Shown here: in pieces, positions 46,145 to 56,889 of the stretch
Layout of the letters: every line of letters begins with the position of its first letter
Numbering within the stretch: position 1 is the stretch's first letter
Assembly: GCA_037043015.1 (NCBI GenBank)
Contig: CM073327.1
Coordinates: 17,714,727 to 17,778,726 of the forward strand
Reading direction: 5' to 3'
DNA: 64,000 nt
Source: Bryum argenteum
Lineage: Eukaryota > Streptophyta > Bryopsida > Bryales > Bryaceae
Position numbers and translations under genes: made by a program
The notes under the pieces: model-generated
Databases searched by the model: none
What the model saw: the letters and a program-made list of their open reading frames with translations, nothing else
Told to the model about the DNA's origin: nothing

Positions 46145-46450
46145 GTAAAAATTATTCAAAGTCAACTGGGCAGTAAAAAAAGGCTCTAACCTCAAAAAAA
46201 AAAAAAAAATTCAAAAAAATTTGAAATTTTTTATACATATAGAAAAATACCTGCATGAAGTAGTGGAAAAAAAAATTTTGAAAAAAAAATGTTTTTTTAC
46301 ACCGTGAAAAATATTCAAAGTATGCTGGGTAGTAAAAAAACGCCCCAGCCTCAAAAAAAAAAAAAATTTCAAAAAAATTGAAATTTTTTATACATATAGA
46401 AAAATACCTGCATGAAATAGTGGAAAAAAAAAATTGAAAAAAAATAATTT
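46010..46450 (+). repeat. Three ~160-180-bp A/T-rich tandem units in the CACTA element
   Basis: Units start near TATAGAAAAATACCTGCATG (46065, 46235, 46395) and include AAAATATTCAAAGTA(T/A)GCTGGG(C/T)AGTAAAAAAA. Long A and T runs (up to 27 T at 46112-46139) make assembly length uncertain. Confidence 0.85.
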
Positions 46451-46534
46451 TTACATGGCAAATTAATCGCCAATGGTTAAGTATTTGAATAAGTTACAAA
46501 ATTAAACGCATATATGCATGAATGTTTGTAAGTG

Positions 46535-46635
46535 TTGTGGCGGTTGAAGACATGGGTTAGGGATGAAGAGGTTGTGGGTTCAAACCCGGGTGGCGACAGT
46601 TTGTGAAGTTCGTGGTGGGCCCCACCGGTGGCGGT
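46535..46635 (+). repeat. Possible tRNA-derived SINE remnant
   Basis: GTGGGTTCAAACCCGGG includes a B-box-like GGTTCAAACCC, preceded 35 bp upstream by an A-box-like TGGCGGTTGAAGAC. Spacing and context suggest a tRNA-derived short repeat rather than a tRNA gene, since no acceptor stem closes. Confidence 0.35.
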
Positions 46636-48864
46636 TGATAATGCGTTTTTTTTTTTTTCATGGGTAGTAGAATCGTAGTTACCTCAAGAAGCGTAAAAGT
46701 AGAAATGAAAATAAATAATAATTTCAGGTGCAGTAAACATTAACATTTACTTCCTTTAAAAAAAATCACAATCTTTGGGAAATGGTGAAATTGTAAAAAA
46801 AAGGAGGCTTTGGAGTCCTACGTGGAAGTTTATCACCATAGTGTAATAGTGACATGGCAAGATAAATCCAACATGGCAATTACATTAGCAACCCGTACAT
46901 CCTACGTGTATTTTTCGCAGAATTGACAGCCGAATTGACAAGGTTCTCTCAACTACATGACCGAATCAGGGTACTAAAATTGACACCACAGTTGACAGTT
47001 TTTTGTCATTTTTTTGTCAATTAAGACAACCAGCGCCTTGTAGTGACTAGACCCATTGTCACTACCTATGCAGGCTGTGAGTCTACCAACTGCACCTATA
47101 CAAACGGTTACCCGACCAACCACCCTACCCCATCCATCGGTGTGTACGTACTGTCACACCCCAGGTCATACTATTGAATACTGCCCCTATTTAGTAGCAC
47201 CCAGACCAACAGCACCAGGTCTGGCACCACCTGTCTACTCGGCAGCGGTAGGACCGACTTACTTAGCCGTTCCGACAGCACCTGGTCAAGTACCGCCTGT
47301 CTATCCGACAGCGGTAGGACCGACCTACCCAGTCGCTCCAACAACATCTACACCTGTACCGCCCGTCTATCCGACAGGTACAGTACCACCATACCCTGCT
47401 TACCAGACATGAGCAGTCCCACCAAACTCTGTCTATCCGACAGCAGCATACCCAACCCGCACGACTGCCAGGAAACCAGTGGTCATGCCGACCGATAAAG
47501 AAGGAAAGTGTGCCATGACCCATGTCAACCGTTTTGTCAATGCGTTGATGCTAAATGGAGAAACAGATCCGAATATATGCATTGCCCTGTTTGGTAATTC
47601 CTTAGTCGATGCAAATAATTATAATTGGTTCACCAACCAACGGTCGACCCTACCCTACCAAGACCTGCAGGGCCTAATGGAGGCCTTTAAATACCGGTAT
47701 CAGGATATTGACAATGATGACCAAACCTACCTCATATTCCGTAGTCTCAAACAGGACACTAAGGAGTCGGTGGATGACTATTACGAGCGTATGATGAAAC
47801 TGGCCGGTCAATTCAAAGTATCTCCAGCCGACAATTTCCTACTAAGCAACTTTCGAGCTGGCTTGTTGAAGTATTTGCAGGTAGCGACAGTTGGACTACC
47901 TGATCGACCACCCGCGCGCGAGCAAAGCGATCGGCCAAGCTCGCTGAGAGCGGACTACCGAAGGAACCTGACCCAACCCCTGTTGCCACCCGACTAGATC
48001 AGATCGACCGGACAAAACGAGTTGTATGCAACTTGTGTAAAAAATCGGGACATGGAGAGAGCGACTGCTGGCGGAATCCGGAGAGCGACTTCGCAAAACA
48101 ACGAGCGGCAGAAGAAAACACCGTACCGATGGCGATCGCCACACCAACACCGTCGACATCCGGATCCGGAGTCGACCCCCTCGGGACACAACTCCAAAGC
48201 GCATATTTCCGTGCTCACTTTGCAAGCAGTTGGATCATCCGACCCACTTTTGTCCAATGTTGATGGACCCACGGGTGGTCAAGTTTCTGAATCAGCACAC
48301 GAAGGAAAACAAGCCTAGTATTTTGACAGTGGTGATCGAGGATCTGGCGACAACTACAGTAGGCGTGGTGACAGTCGCAGCTATCACTCGGAGCCAGTTG
48401 ACACCCGACCAGTCGACACCCGACCCTTCGACACCCGACCAGTCGACACCCGACCAAAGAGCACCACCGAAACCGACAGATCGGGACGATGACAGAGGCC
48501 TGCGTGATAAAATGGTGCAGGAAGTCCGCCAGCTCCAACTCGAGTTGGAGTCCCCGACCTTCAACAATGACACGCAGTCAGCAGAGGACACCACGACAAC
48601 GGAATGGGACCCGGATGCGTTACCCCAGCCACCGACCCCACCTCACCAGGAGCGGACAGAGCCGACCCGACCAGTCGACCCAACCTCCACGGTGGTAGGG
48701 GACATACACCAACAGATTCTGACCAGGTTTCACGACTGCAAGTTACAGGTGTCGCTGACGGACTTGTTCCAACTTTCACCGACTCTCACGAGTATGGTGC
48801 GAGATAGCTGTCCCGACCCACCTCACCTGACCCGACAGTCCAGGACCAGTCGACCACAGAGGAC

Positions 48865-49500
48865 GTGTTAATTGCAGCGGCCGAGGTGATCGACCGGCAA
48901 ATGCCGGTCATTTCCGTGTCGGTTGGCAAGAACCTAGTCAAAGACGTTCTGATCGACGGAGGTTCCGGGTCAACGCCGTCGCGGAAGAACGACGACGCGC
49001 GGGGCCTTCCGAAGCCTTCTCCAGCACCCTTCAACCTGAAGATGGCTAACGGTACACTCGCCCGACCTAAAGGTCTCCTCCGGGATGTCAAGATTCACAT
49101 CCATAGCATCCCGTACATCGTAACCATGGTGGTACTCGACTGCTCAACAGTCCAGTCGGACTACCGGATGTTACTCGGTCGACCCTAGCTCCGACACGCC
49201 AAAGTCATACACGACTAGGACAACAATGAGGTACAGATCATGGGCAATGGAACCATCAGGACAGTTAAGATCAACCGACAAATGGGATACGAGGCAGTCA
49301 CGCCACATGCCCTTGTTTGCTACAACTTTGTCGAAGGCATCACCGATGAGGAAGAAACCATACTCCTGGCATCCGACCCGGAGCTGCATCCACTTGGCAC
49401 GATCGACTGGAACCAGATATCTTCTGTCGACCCGACAGTCGACCCGCCAGTCCACACACTAGTATTGTCAGCGGTCCAAACCGTCTATGAAACGACCCGA
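48865..49500 (+). pseudogene. Retropepsin-type aspartic protease of the GAG-only element
   Basis: The frame opens through STTEDVLIAAAEVIDRQ. The active site LIDGGSGS (about 48949-48972) has the D-x-G-S form seen in gypsy proteases, and the flap/second motif region shows DYRMLLGRP. Two stops, TAG at 49186 and 49216, both stand where Trp is expected (GRP-W-LRH; HD-W-DN) and are one G-to-A step from TGG. The frame continues to ~49776. No RT follows, unlike in autonomous relatives. Confidence 0.85.
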
Positions 49501-49647
49501 CCCAACCCGACCCGACCCTGTACCGGGCAGGCAGTCCAACTCAGCAGTGCAGAATCGACACGAGTCCAACATCCGACCGCTAGTCAACGGCACGTTGACC
49601 AGCCACTGACTAGCAGACACCTGGCAGCTGACAAACAGTCAACAGCC

Positions 49648-49700
49648 AGTCCAACGTATTTAAAGACTGAACTCGAAGTTTTCACTTCGAGTTCCAACTC
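49648..49700 (+). promoter_or_regulatory. Candidate internal promoter before the large ORF
   Basis: GTATTTAAAGACTGAAC at 49659 offers a TATA-like box, followed 90-110 bp on by a CT-rich leader (CTCTTCTCCTCTTTTTTTCC) typical of plant 5' UTRs. It is followed by ~800 bp before the best Met at 50552. The sequence supports only a suggestion. Confidence 0.35.
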
Positions 49701-50551
49701 TTACTTACCGTATGGGCAATTATTTAGCCTCATGGCAACGCCCATCTCTTCTCCTCTTTTTTTCCTCTTCTCATGAACACCACGCCGCTTTTGCCTTGTG
49801 TGTTCTTAGTGTAGGAAGAGAGAATCACCATAGCCAAGCCCCCGAGTTGCTTACTACACCGGCACACATCGCCCCACGACGGCAACACATTAGGAGCGCA
49901 GGAGGAGCAGGGCGCAGACGGGCAGGCCGACCTCGCCCCCACAAATGTCGGCCGGCACCCCAGATTAGGGTTACAGACCTACGCGGCCGGAGTCTTCGCC
50001 AACCCGACCTTGAGCAGCCGCAGCCATCACTGCCAGAGATTTCCTTGCGCACGGACAGCAGGCGCACGCGTTTCCGGAGCCGACGTCTTGCTGTCGACCT
50101 GACAAAGCCCTCATCGACAGTCGCATCCGGGCTGGAGCCAGGATGTGCTGTCAAGGGTTTCCGGCGCACCGTCAACCAACAGTTGCCGGTCCCAACAATT
50201 CGCGCGAAGCATCACCGGAGCAGCGGCGAGGGTTTCCGGAGTACCGACACTCACGCGCCGGTACCAAAGGTCGATCGTCCAGCAGCCGCCGCACTCCGTA
50301 GTGCGAGTTTTCGAAACCCCGACCTCAGGCAGTCGGCGGTTTTTAAGAACGGGACACCACCAGCAAGCAAGGGTTTCTGCAAATCTATCCTTCGACCGAC
50401 ACCGCCGAAGACGAGCGGAGATCTAAGAACACCAGTGCCGTCGTTCGAGCAGTTTGGAACAGCCGACCGCAGTCACGTTTCCGTGTTCAGGTCGTCTCTG
50501 CCTTTTCCCTTGTCCTTTGCCGCCATCTACAGGTTGCCACCCGACCTTCGG

Positions 50552-53287
50552 ATGGGGCCGAAGAGCAAGTACACCCCCGCAGGACGACAGCAGCGACTGC
50601 GGCGCGATGACCAGCCGGAACCAATCCGGAATGTTGACGGCAAATACAAGGTCCTGGAGTTCAAGCCGTTCAAACCCTTGGTCGAATGGCTCGATTACAC
50701 ACGCCACCACCCGGAGGAGATGAAGTTCGTGGAGCGTTTGGGCCTCCGATCGTACTTGGAGGACAACATCTGGGCCGACCCCTTTCGCGCGCCACAAATG
50801 CAGCTTGTTGAGGAGTTCGTGAACGCAGCCGACATCGTGAAGGAGACATCGGCGACCGCACGCGCTCGAGGTCGGGTGGTCACGATTGACGTGGAGCTTC
50901 TTCGCCGCGTTGTGAAGCTCCCAACCGGGTCGACCATCACGGCCTTCGTTGCAGCCGACCAGGTACCCGACTACCAGCAGCTGCTGGCCTCCTATCGACT
51001 ATCAGAGGCGAAGAACCAGGACGGCTTCACCATCCTCTATTGCGACCCCCGCCATCAGGCACGTCTACGCGGTATGGTATTCGGCCTTGCCTTTAAACGC
51101 AAATTATCATACGTTAGCAAAGAGACATCCGACATCTTGGCCACTGCCGAGACCCTGGCCTCGTCGGGTAAAGGATCGTGGGACTGGTCGCAATTCGTCC
51201 TCGAGTCCCTGTTGATCGACATCGAGTTCATTCAGAAGTACAGCACCATCATCTGTCCTTTGGCGGAGTTGCTGGATAAGTTACTAGGCGAGTTTTTCGA
51301 CCCAACCCAGGAATCCTACATTCCAATACCCGTGGCGGACGCGAACGTGTTGGAACGAAAACACCGCGATGAGAACATCCGCAACAATTTCCGCGGACCC
51401 GACTACCTCCTGGCGAATGGCGGACTTGGCGTCGACCCTTCGTTTCCACGACCCGACACCAGCACAACAGGTACCAGCATCTTATCCTTACCTGCCGACA
51501 TGGGTAAACGACCATCCGAGGTCGCATCCCGCAGCCGACCAGACAAGGTCGATCCTTCTTCTCCACCGCAACCGGTCGCCCACAGTCAGCCAATTGTCGA
51601 CCTCAACAATCTTCCGTCTCCCGACCCCGCTCACCCGGCAGTCCCATTTTCACCACGGCGGAGCGAACGTCTTCGGAAGAGTCCAGCAATGCTGGTGTCT
51701 CCATTCGACCCATCGAAGCGCCCAACACACAGCAAGAAGCGGCCACGGGATACCTTCAACCAGACCCGGCGCTACAGACGATTAATGACGGGCCCTTACG
51801 ATGAGGAGGACGAGGATGATCGCAGCGAAGTACCTTCTACAGCCACCAACAGCGAAACGCAGCCGAACACCGCGAGGTCGTCCCCGACTCGGCCCACCAG
51901 CCCGACTCCAACACTCGACATTGCCAACCTCGAACCGATGGAGCTCAATCCCACCCAGTTTGATCAACCGCAACCCGGCCTCCGCACGCTTCCGGCAGTA
52001 TCTTCGGAGAAGCGCCCGACCGCCACCCAGGAGCAGACTCCCGACTCTCCCAGAGCTCGGGCGTTAGCTCAGTCCGTGACCATCCGCAGGGGACTTACAG
52101 CCATCCGACATCACCTGGACGAGACGGAGCAACATGAAGTCAACCTCAGCCTTCAGCTCCAGCAAGCTTTGCAAGATCAAGCCGATTTGCAGGGTCGACT
52201 CGACAAGGCCGGCTTGGAGCGATCTCGCCTCACCGGCGACTTAACCAGGCTGCGTCATGAGACCGACCAGACAGTGAAGGAGTTGCAGGAGACCCAACAG
52301 CGCATGACGGCTTTGCAACTAGCGCTGCAGACTGCTCACGACCGCAACCAGCTGTTGACGGAGGTTCACGCCCATAATGAGCGACTACAGACTTCCAATT
52401 TGACGCTCACATTTACGAAAACGACGTTGCAGAAACAGTTGATCAATGCCGACCAGCAGCTAGCAACGACCCGACAGGAGCTGCAGATGGCCCAATTACA
52501 GCATTCGCAGGCCGACGCGAAGGCCCGCCAGCTCCAACAACAACTCAACACACTTTACGAACGCAACACCGAGTGGCAGCTTGAATCCGACTAGCGCGAC
52601 CGACAGCTACTCCGACTTCGCAGATCAAAGTACCGCCTTCGTCTGGAGATGCAGGCTAAGATCCAACTCCTCACCTCCTCAATCAATGCCCTCAACAGTC
52701 AGTCGACTCGTTATCGCCGTCAGCTCGACGCCATCCAGCAGACCCATCCAGAGATCGACCTTCCTACATTGGAGGACGAGGAGGAGGAATTGGAGTTGAC
52801 ACCAGACCCGACATCCCTAGAGAACCAGTCCACCGACGACGACGAGCGCGTACCACCAGGCGAGGAGACACCACCCGACAGCCCCAAGCCGGAGGACCAA
52901 GACCAAGATGACAACAGCAAGCGCGAGGATGACGACCGCTCACGAGGACCCGACATCAGAAAGGGTCGAGATGGACAGGATGACCACCAGGCGACGCCGC
53001 GACGGAGGAACTCAACCCGACCAGGAGCCCGACTAGTCCGGCACAGGAGACAACCAGCCCAGCGAGCACGACCCGACCAGACAATAGGAGCAGCCGATCG
53101 TACCATCACAGCAGGCTCCTCCAACAGCAACAGCCTAGCAATCTGCACCCGACCCGACACGGCCGGACAACCCACCAGTCGATATTCGAGCGCCTTCTCA
53201 GAAGCCTCACCGTCGATTGGTTCGATCTCTGTACGGTCCGACCACCCTCGATCACCTTCCGTGTTAGGCTACAAGTCACGGGAGTGA
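50552..53287 (+). CDS. ~911-codon extra ORF with PMD-like N-terminal domain and long coiled coil, one internal TAG
   Basis: The frame is open from 49712, but the Met at 50552 (MGPKSKYTPAGRQQRLRRDD) is the better start: upstream codons look like untranslated leader. Residues ~31-251 form a compact mixed alpha/beta-like domain (VLEFKPFKPLVEWLDYTR; ADPFRAPQMQLVEEFVNAAD; RGRVVTIDVELLRRVVKLPT) that recalls the plant mobile domain/putative plant transposon protein (Transposase_32) domains carried by some plant retroelements. This is by eye only. A disordered region with basic SKKRPRD and acidic DEEDEDD stretches follows (~340-480). Residues ~520-735 form a Gln/Leu coiled coil, and the tail is charged. 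TAG at 52592 interrupts the coiled coil, one transition from CAG; the same frame continues to 53287. Function unknown. Confidence 0.75.
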
Positions 53288-53295
53288 CTTGTTCT

Positions 53296-53308
53296 AAAGG
53301 GGGGGCAA
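53296..53308 (+). other. Polypurine tract
   Basis: AAAGGGGGGGCAA abuts the 3' LTR start. It is the primer for plus-strand synthesis in LTR elements, so priming signals are kept even though the polymerase is missing. Confidence 0.85.
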
Positions 53309-53907
53309 TGTTAACGGAATATTCGTAGTATATTCGTTAGGCTATTATTTGTCTAGTCTATACCCGGCATGTATAGACCCGACAGACGATACCCGGTAGG
53401 GTTAGCAGGTCGGATCTCTAGTTGTTGTTTTTAGAGTCTTAGACTCATTTTGGACACCCGACCTTTCTAGCCGACCTGGCAGACTGGTCGGCTGACCTGT
53501 TGTTCTCAGCTGGATTTGACAGTTAGTCGGACCCAGCCGACTATATGAACTACTCCTCACTATGTGATGAGTGTTACTAGTTTATACACATTGTTGCTAG
53601 TATCCTCATCTTCCTATCTCGTCTTTCTCTGCTGTTCACTTTGTATGCTTGTGTGTTTAGCAGACCCGACCTTGACCTGTAGGATTTTGACTGTTGTGAG
53701 AACTGCGTTATTCTCTACTCTCGTCTGTTTGGAAGATCCGACCTTAGTGCCTACAGATACACTAAGTCGTCTCACAGACGGTAGAGCGAACGCCGATCTC
53801 TTGCTGTTTAGACTGCTTTTGATATTCCGATTAAGCTTAGCATGTCCGGTAGCTCGAGATCAGACTAGACTCGTTTAAGGTTGTTTACAGTAAAAACCCC
53901 CTTAACA
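53309..53907 (+). repeat. 3' LTR of the GAG-only element (599 bp)
   Basis: Begins TGTTAACGG and ends CCTTAACA; followed by the target duplication TTGAG. Confidence 0.96.
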
Positions 53908-53912
53908 TTGAG

Positions 53913-54409
53913 CAAAGTGGGGGAGAAGTAAACAAACGGAAGTCGCACGCAAAGAGCGAACTCTTCTGTCTACCTGAGTTTAGGCAAACGCGGAGGCGTC
54001 GTTGCTGCACAGACGCTTTCAAACGGAGCCGTTTGGCTCATGTGCGCACACTTAATAACTACATACATAGATCAAACTCAATTTTGCCATCTCTAATTCT
54101 ATATCAAGTAGAGAGATTAGGATATATTAATACAAATGTGAGCATTAATCAAGTTGTAAGATGTTAATAATATATATTCACATTCACATTGATGAAGGAA
54201 TACAAGTTATTGAATTGTGCAAAAACATCATTGAGTTAATGAAAGTAAACGTAAATTTCTGCAAACTTCTTTCTCCTCAGCTCAACATGCTCAAAATAAC
54301 TCATTACAACTGCAAACAATCAAACTAAAATTTCTCATGATAACTACGTAAACTACTATACACATTTGTCTATATTGATTAACGTCGTACATTGCCACGG
54401 CCACTGTGC
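53913..54409. other. Intergenic, likely 3' UTR of the minus-strand AAED1-like gene
   Basis: GC-richer to 54050, then AT-rich. The last 200 bp before the stop codon at 54410 would be the 3' UTR of that gene. No other gene seen. Confidence 0.45.
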
Positions 54410-56889
54410 TTAGGCCATCACTGTTGTACAGCAGCTGTTCAAGATATCGTCGATCTTGGAGTGGTCACCCGTGGATTCATCTTTGCGAGCATAGAGCACC
54501 TTGGAACCCTCAAAAACGTAAACCCCACCCTGCCACAAGTAATGAAACATCCACAAAAAGTGAGTTCTCATTTCAAACAATATTTGAAACTAGTCGAATG
54601 ATAGAAGCACCTTACACCATGTAGGGCAGAACAATTGACCAACACCAAACAGAATTTAGAGTGATATAATAACGATACAAATGATTTTGACGATACAACA
54701 CACAATGTCGAACTCAAGGATTATATGAGTAAACTGCATCTTGAGAGATTGCCAATCAGATGGGATCAGTATTGATGAAGCTCACCTGCTGAAGAGTGGC
54801 ACTCGTGTTGTCAGGCATGACATCCAAGTTCCACCCTTTTACTGCTTCCGCAACCTTGTCAAGACGAGTGAAGATTTGCATCTGCAACAGATTAACAATT
54901 TCAGCGATCCGAATTGCACAAGGGGCCGAAGACAATGGCTCAAAATGTTATTGAGTTATTGTGGTATAGGAAACGTACACTTGCTGGGTTCAACCATGTT
55001 CGAGCCACTCCGTGGTAGAGGCCCAGAGCATCATAAGCCTGACCACAAGCACGACGGTGTCAGATCACACGTATTTGCAGCTTCTTTGCTTTCATAACAA
55101 TGAACTGTGAACTCTGTCAACAAATCATAGTACAAAAGTTGAGTGTAGAACAAACCTTGCGATCCGGATCAGCATAGAGACATTCAGCTGGGAAGGGTAA
55201 CTGTCACAGCAATCAAGTGAAAATCAGAAGAACAAATTCAGACGTTCATCTGTTGAAACTAGAGTTTAGAATTTGTAATGACGAACCCATCAATTCATGT
55301 CTAAATTTCAATGAGCTCTCTATGTCTACGTACGCATTTAATTTCTTGAGTCCAATACACTCAATATATCAATAAAATAAAAATGGACAAAGAGGAAAAA
55401 GCTGGTATTTAAAAGGCTACATGTTCAATCGTGTTCTATCACTCGAACATAGCCTACCAACTTCATCATATTTGTTCCAATCAGATGCAAGAAGTAAATC
55501 ATACACTTACAGAGTTTATCTATATGTCGTCTTACTGAGTGGTTACGTAAATATGCTTCACGAATTGCACAACAACATAATGTAAAATTGGCATGAGTCA
55601 AGGTAAGTTATGATTTGAGGTAAGATAAACATTTCTGAGATGAAAATCTTTTACTGAGGGGAATACATATAGACAATAAACACAGTACGGCCCAAAAAGC
55701 AGGGTCGTTATTATTGGTTGGATACTTAGCAGGTAATCAAATGTTGAAAGATGTCGACATACCTTCTCAGCGAGGACCTGTGCCTTGCTTGAAGGTCCGA
55801 CGCCTATAGTGATCAGCTTATAGCCAGCAGCATCAAATTGAGGTTTTGCTTCACGAAGAGCGGCAGCAAATTCCCAGCTGCATGCATGTATGCGCACAAT
55901 GGTGACGAGTCTGACATTATTGACTACTAAAACTCGATATCATATATCACACATTCAGGCTCCTGCAAATAAAGCACTTATGACCAAGGTTCGAATCTCA
56001 TTTCCTACAGCAAAATCATATGCTCATTATCTGTTCGTTGACTAGGTTGAAGGTAACAAAGTTCTTTCAGTGAGGTGTACATACAGTGCAGTTATGAAAC
56101 AGTCAGGAGCATTAAGATGTTACGCCTCATCTTATAACAAAGTTCCTCGATTGGCACCAACAAAACATCCAAAACTACAAGGACTTACCAAAACGGACAT
56201 CCGAAGTGCCTTAGAAACGCCACAATTGCCTTGCCCTGCATCTCCAAAGCTTCAAAATCAGTCATCCAAATGACAATTGTGGACTTACACTGACTGTGCT
56301 ATCATGAAGATATGAGCTAATAAAACTATAATAACTAGCATTTCCGTAAAATTGACATGAAATATGTATTATCCCGTTGTACGGATATGTGCATCAATAA
56401 AAAGCTTTCGTGTAAGAAATTTTCCTTCAAATACTAAAGTTCGTACTGATGAGCTTTATAACCTCTGCAATTCATCGAATCTAAATGCATATATTATCTA
56501 CAAACAATGGAACGGAGTACAATATTGTGAGACGGCACCTCCACCTTGTAGGAGATGTCAATGAGATTGCAGAAGCTTACATTTCTCTGATCCCAGAGAT
56601 CAGTGAATTTCACAGCAGCACCATCGGCGGTGAAAATGGTGATGTCGTCGAAAGCAGACATGTCCAAAGTCTCCCCCGTGCGCACAGCCGCGTGCGCCAC
56701 GCCTGCTGCTCCCTGCATTTGAGCTCTCCTTCCCGGTTTCGAATTTGATGTCAAGGAGTGCGATATCGCCCTCGGTGTAAACGAGGAGCAAGGCGCCAAT
56801 TGAGTGTTCGAGTAGCAACCCCTATTGAGCCCAACCTGAGAATAGCAGACGAGATTATTCACTGGCGTTTTCAGAAGCAGTCCTTCCAT
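54410..56889 (-). CDS. AAED1/PRXL2-like thioredoxin-fold protein, plastid-targeted, 7 exons
   Basis: Family members are AhpC/TSA-type antioxidant proteins; the plant form is sent to the chloroplast. Exons: 56889-56581, 56235-56189, 55877-55763, 55200-55156, 55038-54979, 54881-54786, 54529-54410. All junctions are GT/AG and all phases agree, giving 263 residues. Residues 1-~60 are Ser/Arg/Gln-rich with few acids, like a transit peptide. Then come DITIFTADGAAVKFTDLWDQ and VAFLRHFGCPFCW (C116-x-x-C119, the redox pair), followed by KLITIGVGPSSKAQ, LPFPAECLYADPDRK, ALGLYHGVARTWLNPAS, and a C-terminal VYVFEGSKVLYARKDESTGD. No stop or shift occurs. Introns are about 100 to 420 nt. The substrate is not established for this family. 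Confidence 0.93.

Larger units (their letters stand above)
45720..47045. mobile_element. CACTA-type (EnSpm) non-autonomous element, 1,326 bp
   Basis: Begins CACTACAAGAAAATGG and ends CGCCTTGTAGTG, with the 3-bp target duplication ACT at 45717-45719 and 47046-47048. Subterminal copies of TTGTCAATT or its inverse cluster inside both ends (45805-45875; 46925-47025), as in EnSpm elements. There is no transposase. It contains the A-rich tandem array and a possible SINE piece listed separately. Confidence 0.94.
44686..48864 (+). pseudogene. gag: gag of the GAG-only element, with three zinc knuckles; split by a CACTA element
   Basis: From the ATG at 44686 a Pro-rich N-terminal region (~350 codons) runs to the CACTA insertion at 45720. 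Removing that with one ACT rejoins the frame. Then come a first zinc knuckle CTYCHTPGHTIEYC (47143-47185), a tandem Pro-Val-Tyr repeat (PPVYPTAVGPTYPVAP and variants, 47220-47400) and the capsid region (LQGLMEAFKYRYQDID; ESVDDYYERMMKLAGQF). Two further knuckles follow: CNLCKKSGHGESDC (~48030) and CSLCKQLDHPTHFC (48212). TGA at 47410 and single-base losses near 47900 and 48206 break the frame; another lies before 48865. Gag would build particles and package RNA. Confidence 0.88.
43494..53907 (+). mobile_element. Young LTR element with gag and protease plus a large extra ORF; no RT or integrase
   Basis: Two 599-bp LTRs (43494-44092 and 53309-53907) end CCCTTAACA and begin (T/A)GTTAACGG. A perfect 5-bp target duplication TTGAG lies at 43489-43493 and 53908-53912. 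The LTRs differ at about seven positions, so the insertion is recent. Between them are a leader with hairpins, gag, an aspartic protease and a ~910-codon ORF. No reverse transcriptase, RNase H or integrase motif occurs in any frame, so it is non-autonomous, in the manner of TR-GAG/LARD elements. The protease and gag type suggest a Ty3/gypsy relative as helper. A CACTA-type element is nested in gag. Confidence 0.95.

Noticed and set aside
49712-50551. Treating the whole 960-codon frame from 49712 as one protein
   Set aside because: The first 280 codons have UTR-like sequence (CT-rich leader, TATA-like box upstream), and other frames are equally open. The Met at 50552 begins the structured domain.
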